Assembly: GCA_026712605.1 (NCBI GenBank)
Contig: JAPORL010000233.1
Span: 1-16,047, forward strand
Direction: 5' to 3'
DNA: 16,047 bases
Origin: Pseudobdellovibrionaceae bacterium
GTDB lineage: Bacteria; Bdellovibrionota; Bdellovibrionia; Bdellovibrionales; UBA1609
The notes under the pieces are model-generated. The model was not told the origin of the DNA, made no database searches, and saw nothing but the letters and a program-made list of their open reading frames with translations. A program made the position numbers and the translations under genes. Within the stretch, counting starts at the first letter, position 1; each line of letters opens with the position of its first letter. Shown here in pieces: positions 6,288 through 14,925 of the stretch.

Positions 6288-8555
6288 TTACCAACCAATA
6301 GATAAATGAAATCTAGAATCTGAACAGTTTTTATCTTCTAACTTTTCACAACTTTTAGGAGGAAGTTGATAAGCTATATCTAAACCAACTGGTATTAAAA
6401 AAGTGTGATAACGAAAACCTATACCTATAGAATGCCCATAGTCCCATATATTTTCTTTATTGCCTGTTAAAGACACAAAACCTAAATCGTAAAACACATG
6501 TCCTTTAAAATCTTCTAAAATAGGAAAACGAAAATTAACTTTTATTAAAGCATATTTACTGTTTATTACATTTTCAATCAAAGAATCTTTTTTTAATTTT
6601 AAAGCTTCATTTGCTGTTTCAATGGGAGCGTATTGTTTTTTAGGTATCCGCTCTCCCTCTATATTTCCGTCATAGCCTCTCAAAGAGGTCTGTCCTCCTA
6701 AGATAAAAGCTCTACTTACAGGAATATGCTCACTGTTTTGAACTGCAGAAATCATACCCGTTTTTAGAATTAAACCCAGAATATAGTCTTTAAAGAAAGA
6801 GTTATAAAGATAACTGTGAATATCTAGTTTAATAAAAGCAGTTTTTTTATTGCCCCCTAAAATAGGATAAGACCATTCTGTCATCCCAGATAATAAATAA
6901 CCTTTAGAAGGATCAAAAATATTATTTCTTTTATCCCAAGACATTTTTATATTTGAGCTTGTAATTTGTTGAGGGTTTTCAGGACATTTTTTAACAGTGC
7001 AAAATTCCTTTCTGCTTTCAAAAGATAAAGCATTCCATTTTAAATTTATATTATCAGTTATATTTTTATCTATAAAAAAACTGAGTTGGGTTTTTTTTAC
7101 AAAGTTAATATTGTTTTCAGAGTATCTAAATAAATTTTTAGAGTGAGAGATATTTATATTTCCCTGATAAGCGTACTTAGGGATAAAAACTTCTTTATAA
7201 CGACTGGAAAACTCATATTCAATAAATGGCTTTCCTTGAGTTAAATTTAATTGACTGCTCCCTCTAGCGACTAAAGCTCTTCCCCAACCAAATAGGTTTC
7301 TATGAGTCAATTCCATCCAAGTTTGTGTTGTAATTCTCCGTTGAGAATTTAGCCCTAATCCTCCTCTTAAGGTTTTTGTTTTTCTTTCTTTAAATACAAT
7401 AATTATTTCTAAATCTTTTTTATTGATATGTGAATTTAAACTAATATTTGAAAAAAGACCTGTTCCGCTTAAAGCTTGGAGAGTTTTTTCTTTTTTATCA
7501 GGTGTTAGAGTATCCCCTATTTTAAATGTTAGCAAACTATTGATTAAATCTTTTTTAACTTTTTTTAATCCAACAAAAACAATTTTTGAAATAAAAAATC
7601 TATGACCTTCATCAATTTTAATAACTATATCAACAGATTCATTTTTTGTATTATATTTAATCACATTATCTTTATTAATTACTTTAGCTTGAATATAACC
7701 TCTATTTTTATAAAAATCTTCTATACTTTTTATATCTTTTTGAATTTTATCAATTTTAAAAGTAGATTGTATTTTTGATTGAATATGAGAGAGTATCTCC
7801 CATGTAGGAATAAAGTTTGTATTTTTTATTTGTATATCTCTTATAAAAATTAAAGGTCCTTCATCTAACTGAATATTAATAAAAGCTGTATTATTTTTAA
7901 AAAAAGTCCTATCCGCATAGATTTTACTCTTTAAAAAACCTTCACCTTTTAAATGATTTATTAAATTTTCATATCCTTTTTCTAAATCTTTTTTATTATA
8001 AATACCGGATTTAGTAAGATCTGTACTGTTATTTATAATGAAATTTTCATAATAAGAAGAAGGACGAGATAAAAGACCTTTTATTTTTAAAGTGCCTAAT
8101 TTTACTCTTGAATTTTCTAAAATATCAATTGTAATCCATTTTTTCCAATCTTTTTTTATTATTGAATTTTCTATTTCTATTTTTAAAAAACCTTGATCTT
8201 GATAGCCTTTTTTTATTGATTTTTCTATAAAGGTATAAAAAAAAGATCCCATTTTGCTTTCATTTAAATTTATAAGTTTTTTAAGTTGCTTTTCTGTAAA
8301 AAATTTATTTCCTTTAAAAACAAGAACAATCTTATAGGGATTTTTTATAATAAGGTTTTCTTTTTGTTGAATAACTTCAGAAGAATAGTAATCATTTTTT
8401 AATAAAAAATTTTTCAAAGCAAAGTTAGATATAGTCTCATCTTTAAAATGGTTTTTTATATCAACTAATAATTCTTTATTTTCAGTTATAACAGGAAAAG
8501 ATTCTGCAAAAGAAAAATTAAAAAATAAAATAAAAAAATAAGATAATTTTTTCAT
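6288..8555 (-). CDS. Omp85-family outer-membrane assembly protein (BamA/TamA-like)
   Basis: This 755-residue outer-membrane barrel protein inserts or exports other outer-membrane proteins. Residues 1-17 are a signal peptide (MKKLSYFFILFFNFSFA). POTRA-like beta-alpha-alpha-beta-beta units lie at about 74-148, 150-232, 235-316 and 317-393, with a more divergent one at 20-72, giving five. The barrel (about 395-755) has the Omp85 loop-6 signature GGQTSLRGYDG (620-630) with the conserved Arg at 626, and the chain ends in an aromatic residue (HLSIGW). Five POTRAs are typical of BamA and three of TamA, yet the gene sits 9 nt downstream of a tamB-like gene, the usual setting of TamA. I therefore leave the name open. 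It is the last gene of the minus-strand operon and has no clear Shine-Dalgarno. A separate bamA elsewhere in the genome would favour a TamA-type role. Confidence 0.88.
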   Translation of the reverse strand: MKKLSYFFILFFNFSFAESFPVITENKELLVDIKNHFKDETISNFALKNFLLKNDYYSSEVIQQKENLIIKNPYKIVLVFKGNKFFTEKQLKKLINLNESKMGSFFYTFIEKSIKKGYQDQGFLKIEIENSIIKKDWKKWITIDILENSRVKLGTLKIKGLLSRPSSYYENFIINNSTDLTKSGIYNKKDLEKGYENLINHLKGEGFLKSKIYADRTFFKNNTAFINIQLDEGPLIFIRDIQIKNTNFIPTWEILSHIQSKIQSTFKIDKIQKDIKSIEDFYKNRGYIQAKVINKDNVIKYNTKNESVDIVIKIDEGHRFFISKIVFVGLKKVKKDLINSLLTFKIGDTLTPDKKEKTLQALSGTGLFSNISLNSHINKKDLEIIIVFKERKTKTLRGGLGLNSQRRITTQTWMELTHRNLFGWGRALVARGSSQLNLTQGKPFIEYEFSSRYKEVFIPKYAYQGNINISHSKNLFRYSENNINFVKKTQLSFFIDKNITDNINLKWNALSFESRKEFCTVKKCPENPQQITSSNIKMSWDKRNNIFDPSKGYLLSGMTEWSYPILGGNKKTAFIKLDIHSYLYNSFFKDYILGLILKTGMISAVQNSEHIPVSRAFILGGQTSLRGYDGNIEGERIPKKQYAPIETANEALKLKKDSLIENVINSKYALIKVNFRFPILEDFKGHVFYDLGFVSLTGNKENIWDYGHSIGIGFRYHTFLIPVGLDIAYQLPPKSCEKLEDKNCSDSRFHLSIGW

Positions 8556-8564
8556 AATTGATTT

Positions 8565-11500
8565 CTAAAAATCAAAACTAAATTCAACATCTAAACCTAA
8601 AAAATCTTTCTCTGTTTCTTGAATATCCATTTGCTCTTTGTTTTCCCAAAAAGCAGTTAGAGACACTTTATCATTTAAATTGTATTTTAAACGAGCGTCA
8701 CTGTGGGCAGACTCTTCAATGCTTCGGCTAAAAGAAGTTCTCCATTTTTCAAACCAGTTTTTACTTAAAGTAATCTTTGTTACAGGTTTATTTAAAGCAT
8801 CAATATAAGGTGTTAAGCGAAAATCTAAGCCTAAGGTATCTTTTATTTCTTTATTCAAAGATTTTTCTATTAAAAGAGAAGTTACAATTTGATAAGGATA
8901 ATAAGAATAGTCTGTTATATTTTGTTTTACATTAGCATCAAACCACTGAGAATTAACTCCTAAAGTAAGTAAAGAAATAATCTCTTTTTCATTTAAAACA
9001 GGATTGCTCTTTAAAGAGAAGTTTAATTCTTCAGAAAAGCCTTTAGTGGATAGAAATATCTTATATTCTTTTTTTATTTTTTCTTGAGTTTCTGAAGGAT
9101 CTATAAATTCCTCTTTAATAACAGTATTTGCTGAAATATCTAAATAAGGATTTGTTGGCGGAGTATTGTTAAAAGATATAGAGCCTGTGTTAATTTCAAA
9201 TTCTTGACCTCTAAAAAAAATTGAGTTTTGTTTTAAATCTTCAGATAATAAAAAATCTCCATTGACTAATAAATCATTAAAAGGACCATAGATATTAGCT
9301 TGTCCCTCTATAGAAGAGCGAATCAAACTACTGTTTATAGATACGGCTTGTTTTGTTTTAATATCTAAGTTCAGTTTAAATAGAGATCTTTTTTTATTTT
9401 CTTTTTTTTCTAAAAAAGAAAAATTATATTTTTTATTCCCTGTTCCAGCTGAAAAATCTCTAACAATAGAGCCTGAATCAATATTATAATTCCCACTAAT
9501 TAAGTAAGGAGGAGAAAAGCCTTTAATTTGTATATTGCCATTTCCTTTTGTATTAAAACCTTCAGGAATTTGAAAATGAACATTATTAAAATTTAGATTT
9601 AGATTTAATCTGGGAGCTTTTGTAAAATCATAAAATAGAGATCCCATTCCTTTAGCAATTCCTCCACCAACTACACTATTGAAGTTATTAATGATAAGAT
9701 TGTTATTAGAAAAAACAAGCTTTGTGGATACATTTATAAAATTGGGAAGGGGTTGAATTTTTATTAAACCTTTTTCAATCTGTAAAAAGCCTTTTGGGTT
9801 TAAATTTTTTAAATTATTGCTTAATAAAATTTGTCCTTTAATATCTCCCTCAAACTCTTCAAAAAAAGGCGTCATTACAGAAAATAAGCCTAAAGAAACA
9901 GAGCCATTTAGTGAAAGTTGTGTGTCATCTATCCGTTTTATAGAAAGAATATCATTTTTATTATCTAAAAAATTTACGGAAGAAGTTAAAGACCACTTAT
10001 CTTTATAGAGGCGAATAGAAATAGGATCTTTATTTTTTATCCAGTTTTTTGATTTTGTAATTAAAAGTTCGTCTATTTTTATTAAACTTTTCCAGAAAGA
10101 TGTTTTAATACGATTTAGATCAAAAGAGCCTTTCAGCTGAGAGCTGTATTCTTGTATTTGTTTTTTTTTATTTTTAGCTAACAAAACTTTAATAAGATCA
10201 AAATTATAAAATATTCCTTTAATTTTAAAGTTTGAGTTTTTTGAGAAAGGATAGCTAAATTGATCAATTCTTATTTCATCCATGATATTTCCTGAAAAAG
10301 AAAAAAAATCTTTAGTTATTTTAAGATTAATTTCTGAGTTTTTTATAGGATAAGAATATAAAAAAGTATTAGATAAAACTGCAGAGCCAGTTATAAGTGG
10401 TTTTTTTAGAGTTCCTTTAATATCTAAATTAAAATTAATATCTCCTGATTGGTTAAGAGGAAGAGCTTTATTTAAAAATTCTATGCTTTCTAAGGATAAT
10501 TTTTTTCCATTCATTGTTAGATCAAGTTTATATTTTTCATCAAAAGTGCCTGATCCTTCTATTAAACCCTGTCCTTTTTTAAACAATAAAGATTTTACAA
10601 TACCTTTTTTGTTTTTAAATGTAATATCAAAAGTAGATTGAGTAAAAAAATCTTGAGCAATTAGCGCATTAAAAAAATCTCCTTTAATTTGAAACTCTTT
10701 TTTATACTTATTTTTCCATGAAAAATATAAAAAAACAGATACAGAGCCAGATCCTTTTATAACAACAGGAGAAGTCAATTTATTTTTTACTGATCTTAAA
10801 AAATCCTGTAAACTAAAAAAATCAGAATCCAATTTAAGTTTTATATCTTCTTTATTAAAATCTATTTCTATATTTCCTGAATAATTTGTTTCCCCCGGTC
10901 GTCCTTTGATATTGACAAAACTTAACTTATTATTTTTAAACTTGTAAGGGCTAGAAATATTTTCCAACTGGTAAGAATCAATTTTTAGATTATCAGAATT
11001 TAATAAACCTGAAAGCTCAACCCGATTGTTTTTTATAAATACTTTTCCTTTAGAAAGGGAAACAGCCCCTTCAATGGGAAAAGTACTGTTAAACTGTAAA
11101 TCTGAGCCTAAATTTCCTAAAAAGGAATAATCACTAGAAAAGTCTTCAGAATCTTCAAAATATTTTCCTTTAAAATTAAAATTAGCAGTCTTATTACTAC
11201 CATTAACTTCAAAGTCAATTTTTTGATTCTCCCAAACTAATATAGAATCCAGATTCATATTATAAAAAGAAAGGATAGGATTCTGTTTTATTTGTAATTT
11301 AATATGAGGGCTTTCTGCTTTCATGTCACATTTAATATATTGAATAGAAAAAGCGCCTTCACAAGATATAGCTCCTGTTAAATCAGCTTTAATAGGGAAT
11401 GAAAAATCGTATAAAAGAGAACGATTAATAAAATCAGAAGACAATTCATTCATATTTGCTGAAATATAAAAAGGCAGAGATTTTTCTAGAAAGCCCCATT

Positions 11501-12623
11501 TGATCTTTTTAATATAAAAAGATCCTTTATCTACAGTATATAAAGAGCCTTTATTTATTGTTAAAAACCTATTACTAAAACTGCCTTTTAGCTCAATATT
11601 TTTTATCTCTTCTGATTGGAATATCATGTCTTTGGAAGATAAAGAAAAAGATCCTCCGTATTTTGTTCTTTTTTTATACTGTATATTTACATCATAAAAT
11701 AAATTTGAGCCTGATAACTTTAAATCTTGATCTATTAAGCTTAAAGCCTCTTTAATAAGATGAATGGGAATTGATCCAGAAGATATTAGTTTTATGCTAT
11801 CTATTTTTTCAGAATCAAAATTAATTTGTAAGGATTTTGTAAAAGAATCAAAGAGATTATTTTTTAGATTAATTTCAGAAAAAGAGATTTGATTTTTTCT
11901 AAGAATTCCTTTTGTTAAAAGTTGATACACTTGATCTTCATTAACTTTTCTGGCTTTTAGATTTGAAAAATCCTCAATTCCTGAATTTTTATTTAAATAA
12001 AAGGATTGAACATTAAGATCAAAATTAAAGTCATGCCATTTTTTTTGAGAAATTTTGGCTTTAATATCCAGAAACTTTATAGAATAGTTTTTATGATTTA
12101 AACTGACATTCGTATTTTTAATTAAGATTTTTTTTATAGGAAGTTTTACATTTTTAGATTGATTTTTTTTTGTATTAAAATTTTTTATAGTCTTAAGGGA
12201 AAGCTCTCCTAATTCGATATTGAGTTTAGATAAAATAATTTCTTTTTTAAATAAAAAAGAATAAATGGAAGGACGAGCTGATATTTTTTTTATTTTTTGT
12301 AAACCATCTAATAGGCTTAACTCTTTGACTTCATTTAATTGAGATTCTTTAAAATAATTAATTTGCACATCTTCCAATTTAACCGTCATTAAAAATATAT
12401 TAAAATCTAAAGTCCCCCACTCAATTTTTAACCCAGTTTGTTTTTCAAACTTTTTTACTCCTGCTATAGCTTTACTATTTAGGATGTTTTCTATTCTTTG
12501 ATCTATCTTATATAAGCTAATAGGGGTAAATAAGAACACTATAATCAAAATACTAAAAAACAAAATAAATTTTTTTGTTTTTATAAACCTCAATATATGT
12601 ATGTTTTTAAAAAAATTTAACAT
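8565..12623 (-). CDS. tamB: TamB-like translocation/assembly protein (DUF490)
   Basis: The 1352-residue protein has a single N-terminal membrane anchor (about 18-37, FILFFSILIIVFLF) preceded by basic residues, so the long body is periplasmic. The body is a succession of short beta strands alternating polar and hydrophobic residues, as in the taco-shaped beta-helix of TamB/AsmA-like proteins that bridge the periplasm. The C-terminal TamB domain covers roughly the last 350 residues and contains a GSISFNNTPPTNPYLDI segment (about 1147-1163), NPVLNEKEIISLLTLG (about 1207-1222) and a terminal aromatic VEFSFDF. E. coli TamB has 1259 residues. TamB works with an Omp85 partner in outer-membrane protein assembly and, with related AsmA-like proteins, in phospholipid transport. 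The adjacent downstream Omp85 gene fits this. It starts 7 nt after the previous gene's stop, without a strong ribosome binding site. Confidence 0.88.
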   Translation of the reverse strand: MLNFFKNIHILRFIKTKKFILFFSILIIVFLFTPISLYKIDQRIENILNSKAIAGVKKFEKQTGLKIEWGTLDFNIFLMTVKLEDVQINYFKESQLNEVKELSLLDGLQKIKKISARPSIYSFLFKKEIILSKLNIELGELSLKTIKNFNTKKNQSKNVKLPIKKILIKNTNVSLNHKNYSIKFLDIKAKISQKKWHDFNFDLNVQSFYLNKNSGIEDFSNLKARKVNEDQVYQLLTKGILRKNQISFSEINLKNNLFDSFTKSLQINFDSEKIDSIKLISSGSIPIHLIKEALSLIDQDLKLSGSNLFYDVNIQYKKRTKYGGSFSLSSKDMIFQSEEIKNIELKGSFSNRFLTINKGSLYTVDKGSFYIKKIKWGFLEKSLPFYISANMNELSSDFINRSLLYDFSFPIKADLTGAISCEGAFSIQYIKCDMKAESPHIKLQIKQNPILSFYNMNLDSILVWENQKIDFEVNGSNKTANFNFKGKYFEDSEDFSSDYSFLGNLGSDLQFNSTFPIEGAVSLSKGKVFIKNNRVELSGLLNSDNLKIDSYQLENISSPYKFKNNKLSFVNIKGRPGETNYSGNIEIDFNKEDIKLKLDSDFFSLQDFLRSVKNKLTSPVVIKGSGSVSVFLYFSWKNKYKKEFQIKGDFFNALIAQDFFTQSTFDITFKNKKGIVKSLLFKKGQGLIEGSGTFDEKYKLDLTMNGKKLSLESIEFLNKALPLNQSGDINFNLDIKGTLKKPLITGSAVLSNTFLYSYPIKNSEINLKITKDFFSFSGNIMDEIRIDQFSYPFSKNSNFKIKGIFYNFDLIKVLLAKNKKKQIQEYSSQLKGSFDLNRIKTSFWKSLIKIDELLITKSKNWIKNKDPISIRLYKDKWSLTSSVNFLDNKNDILSIKRIDDTQLSLNGSVSLGLFSVMTPFFEEFEGDIKGQILLSNNLKNLNPKGFLQIEKGLIKIQPLPNFINVSTKLVFSNNNLIINNFNSVVGGGIAKGMGSLFYDFTKAPRLNLNLNFNNVHFQIPEGFNTKGNGNIQIKGFSPPYLISGNYNIDSGSIVRDFSAGTGNKKYNFSFLEKKENKKRSLFKLNLDIKTKQAVSINSSLIRSSIEGQANIYGPFNDLLVNGDFLLSEDLKQNSIFFRGQEFEINTGSISFNNTPPTNPYLDISANTVIKEEFIDPSETQEKIKKEYKIFLSTKGFSEELNFSLKSNPVLNEKEIISLLTLGVNSQWFDANVKQNITDYSYYPYQIVTSLLIEKSLNKEIKDTLGLDFRLTPYIDALNKPVTKITLSKNWFEKWRTSFSRSIEESAHSDARLKYNLNDKVSLTAFWENKEQMDIQETEKDFLGLDVEFSFDF

Positions 12624-12630
12624 GTTAGCT

Positions 12631-13695
12631 TTAAGACCATTTATTTAAAAGATATTCTACACTTTTATAATCTGGATTAAATTGATAGATAGATTGTAAA
12701 TATTCAATAGCAATATTTTTTTTACCTAAGGCATAAAGAATTTGAGCTTTTATATAAATTAAAGGGAGTATGGAAAGCTGTTTATTGGCTTTTAAAGAGA
12801 GTTGATTAATAAGCTCTAAACCTTTTGTGAATTGTTTGGTTTGAATGCACCAATCCAAGTAAAACCAATAGTCAGATACTTTATCAATATGCCTATCTAA
12901 TAATTTTATACAATGAGAAGGATTATTGCAAAAATATAAAAATAAAGCTAGATTTTTTGTATGACTTTTATTTTTTTTTGCTATTTTAAAAATTTCATTT
13001 AGCCAATCTTTATTTATATCATCAATATAAAGCTCATTATAAGATTTTTCTAAATTAGTTTTTTCTTTTCTATGTTTTCTTTCTTTTTGAATAATAAAAA
13101 GAGCTTTTTTTTCTACTAATTCTTTTTTTAATTTTATATAATCTTTATTTTCTGGATTGATAGCTAATAGTTTTGAAATAATTTCCTCTTCTTCCGAAAC
13201 AAGATCTTGAGCTTGAACAAATAATAGTTGATCTAAAAGCTCTTTTTCTTTGGATAGATTTTTTTCTTCCATATCTTGAATATAAACTTGCATTAATTGT
13301 TGAAACTCAGGAGACAAATCTCCCCATTGTTCACATGCAAATAAAGAAAGTGTCTGATTTTCTTTCTTACTTAGCCAATGCTTAAATAAAATTTTTTCTA
13401 ATTTTTTATCTGGAGTGATATTAGATTTAATAAGAATCTTTAAAATAAAAGGCCATGATACAGGCTTATTTTTTTTTAATTGCGATATAGAATATTTTAG
13501 CAAAGCGCTTTCCATTCCAGAGTTGTATAAAAAGCGACTTAATTCTTTTACATTATGTCCACTTAATTTTTTAAAAACTTCTTCTGGAGATAATTTCTTT
13601 TTTAAAAGACTATGAATTTTTTTTTCTACTTTTAATTGATTAGAGCTAAAAGGATTTTTTAAAAATTTATTTAACTCTTTCAATGTAAGTTCCAT
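12631..13695 (-). CDS. Helical-repeat (TPR-like) protein of unknown function
   Basis: The 354-residue, Lys- and Glu-rich protein has no signal peptide or membrane segment and is probably cytoplasmic. The C-terminal part (about 245-350) reads as TPR-like helix pairs, with AQILYALGKKNIAIEYLQSI followed by FNPDY in the pattern of a canonical TPR. The middle (145-215) is a long charged helix or coiled-coil candidate, and the N-terminal 140 residues are helical but unrecognised. The ATG at 13695 puts the first 29 nt inside the 3' end of efp. A TTG four codons later, with GGA 7-9 nt before it, is an alternative that shortens the overlap. Its place between efp and tamB suggests co-expression with both, but a specific role cannot be assigned. 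Such repeats usually mediate protein-protein contacts. Confidence 0.7.
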   Translation of the reverse strand: MELTLKELNKFLKNPFSSNQLKVEKKIHSLLKKKLSPEEVFKKLSGHNVKELSRFLYNSGMESALLKYSISQLKKNKPVSWPFILKILIKSNITPDKKLEKILFKHWLSKKENQTLSLFACEQWGDLSPEFQQLMQVYIQDMEEKNLSKEKELLDQLLFVQAQDLVSEEEEIISKLLAINPENKDYIKLKKELVEKKALFIIQKERKHRKEKTNLEKSYNELYIDDINKDWLNEIFKIAKKNKSHTKNLALFLYFCNNPSHCIKLLDRHIDKVSDYWFYLDWCIQTKQFTKGLELINQLSLKANKQLSILPLIYIKAQILYALGKKNIAIEYLQSIYQFNPDYKSVEYLLNKWS

Positions 13696-14227
13696 CTTTA
13701 GTGTTGATTTTTATTTTGTCCCCTTGATTGATATGAAGGGGGACTTGTAAGCTTAAGCCTGTGTTTGTTTTTGCTGGTTTAGTTGTATTAGATACTGTAT
13801 TTCCTTTAAAGCCTGGTTCTGTTTCTTTTATTGTTAAAACTAAACTTTTTGGAAATTCAATAGATGTAATTTTATTATTAAAAAAACAGCCCGTCACTTC
13901 TAAAGACTCTGTGAGATAGTGCTTATCGTTTCCTACAATATTTTTATCAATAGATATTGTCTCATAAGATTTTGTATCCATAAAATAAAAAGAGTCTGTA
14001 GATTTATAAACAAAAGAGAGTGTTTTATAGTCAATATCGGGAATAGCAAATTTCTCTCCTGAACGAACAGTTAAATCTATATTTGAGCCTGTTAAAAGAT
14101 TAGACAGTTTAGTTCTTGTAAATTGATTCCCTTTACCTGGCTTTACATGTTGAAAATCTAAAATCACATAGGGTTCTCCTTTTACCATAATTTTTAAACC
14201 TTTTTTAAAGTCACTTGTTCCGTACAT
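13667..14227 (-). CDS. efp: Elongation factor P
   Basis: EF-P binds between the P and E sites of stalled ribosomes and speeds peptide-bond formation at polyproline stretches. The 186-residue protein shows the three-domain layout: N-terminal KOW-like domain (1-63), middle OB domain (about 65-127) and C-terminal OB domain (about 128-186) with ETEPGFKGNTVSNTTKPA and TGLSLQVPLHINQGDKIKI. The loop that reaches the peptidyl-transferase centre is KPGKGNQF with Lys32 at its tip, equivalent to Lys34 of E. coli EF-P, so EpmA-type lysylation or the unmodified form fits better than Arg rhamnosylation. The two residues after PGKG (N, Q) differ from the usual QA or GA. The ATG comes directly after the stop of the upstream TPR gene, and the 3' end overlaps the next gene by 29 nt. 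This points to tight co-translation in the minus-strand operon. Confidence 0.96.
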   Translation of the reverse strand: MYGTSDFKKGLKIMVKGEPYVILDFQHVKPGKGNQFTRTKLSNLLTGSNIDLTVRSGEKFAIPDIDYKTLSFVYKSTDSFYFMDTKSYETISIDKNIVGNDKHYLTESLEVTGCFFNNKITSIEFPKSLVLTIKETEPGFKGNTVSNTTKPAKTNTGLSLQVPLHINQGDKIKINTKDGTYIERVK

Positions 14228-14824
14228 TTATGCATTTGCCATATTTTTTATGTAATTATCAATACGAGCTAAAATCTGATTAAGCTTTTCTAATTTTCGC
14301 TCTTCTTTTGGGGATATTGTTTTCTTATTCTTTAAATATATCTCACTTTGAGTTTGTTTTGAAAAATTTTCTTTTTGTTGATTATCTTTGTTTGATAAAG
14401 ATGAAGAAGGATTTAAAATTTTTTCTAAATGATGAAAGGAGGAAAGAGCCGTTGAGTCATTAGGACTTAAAAAAACTAACATTCTATAAGCTTCTAAGGT
14501 TTTTTCTGGTTCATTTTTCTTTTTATAAATTTGAGCTAACTGTTTATAAACATTAGGGTTTTTTGAGTTTAACTCTTTAGCTTTATTTAAAAGCTCCAGA
14601 GCTGTATCTAATTTATCTTCTTTATAATGGATTTCAGCTAATAAAATATAAGCTGGAGCATAAGAAGGGTGATAGGCTGAACCTTTAAGACAAATATCTC
14701 TAGCCTTTTCTATATCTCCTTGTTTATAGTAAATATAAGCTAAAGAGCAAAAAGATTGAGATTGAGGATTTTTTTTTAAATCCTCTTCTAATTTTTTAAT
14801 AAGGGCGGGGCTATATAGAGCCAT
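14228..14824 (-). CDS. Tetratricopeptide repeat protein
   Basis: The 198-residue soluble protein has three consecutive TPR units at about 22-52, 56-86 and 90-120, with the typical spacing of small and aromatic residues (LAYIYYKQGDIEKARDIC; LAEIHYKEDKLDTALELL; LAQIYKKKNEPEKTLEAY). A polar Ser/Gln/Lys linker (138-170) and a C-terminal amphipathic helix (about 173-195) follow. There is no signal peptide, so it should act in the cytoplasm as a scaffold or adaptor. It is the first gene of the minus-strand block and its stop abuts the efp ATG. Expression probably starts in the 101-nt spacer shared with ruvC. The partner is unknown; neither EF-P nor the envelope genes can be singled out from sequence. 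Confidence 0.8.
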   Translation of the reverse strand: MALYSPALIKKLEEDLKKNPQSQSFCSLAYIYYKQGDIEKARDICLKGSAYHPSYAPAYILLAEIHYKEDKLDTALELLNKAKELNSKNPNVYKQLAQIYKKKNEPEKTLEAYRMLVFLSPNDSTALSSFHHLEKILNPSSSLSNKDNQQKENFSKQTQSEIYLKNKKTISPKEERKLEKLNQILARIDNYIKNMANA

Positions 14825-14925
14825 AAGCTAATTTTGACATAAAAAACTTGTTTTGGACAAGTATTTTTTAGCTCTTATTTTATGTTGGAAATTTTTGTAT
14901 TATGAGATAAATTCTAAATACAGCT
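14825..14925. promoter_or_regulatory. Divergent promoter region between the TPR operon and ruvCA
   Basis: This 101-nt AT-rich spacer must hold the starts of transcription for two opposed gene groups. Toward ruvC, TATTAT (14898-14903, 5 of 6 to the -10) or TATTTT (14876-14881), 17 nt after TTGGAC (14853-14858), are candidates. Toward the TPR gene, TAAAAT (minus strand, 14882-14877) is a candidate -10. None has a convincing -35. The palindrome at 14846-14862 overlaps the possible ruvC -35. Confidence 0.4.
14846..14862. promoter_or_regulatory. Palindrome ACTTGT-N5-ACAAGT, possible operator
   Basis: ACTTGT (14846-14851) and ACAAGT (14857-14862) form a perfect 6-bp dyad around a TTTGG centre, flanked by A-runs on the left and T-runs on the right. 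Position and symmetry suit a repressor dimer site acting on one or both divergent promoters. ruv genes are LexA-controlled in several bacteria, but this is not a LexA box I know. A short hairpin terminator is an alternative reading because of the T-run. Confidence 0.35.

Noticed and set aside
6345..6375. Inverted repeat CAACTT/AAGTTG as terminator for gmk
   Set aside because: It lies inside the Omp85 coding sequence, the stem is only 6 bp and there is no T-tract after it.
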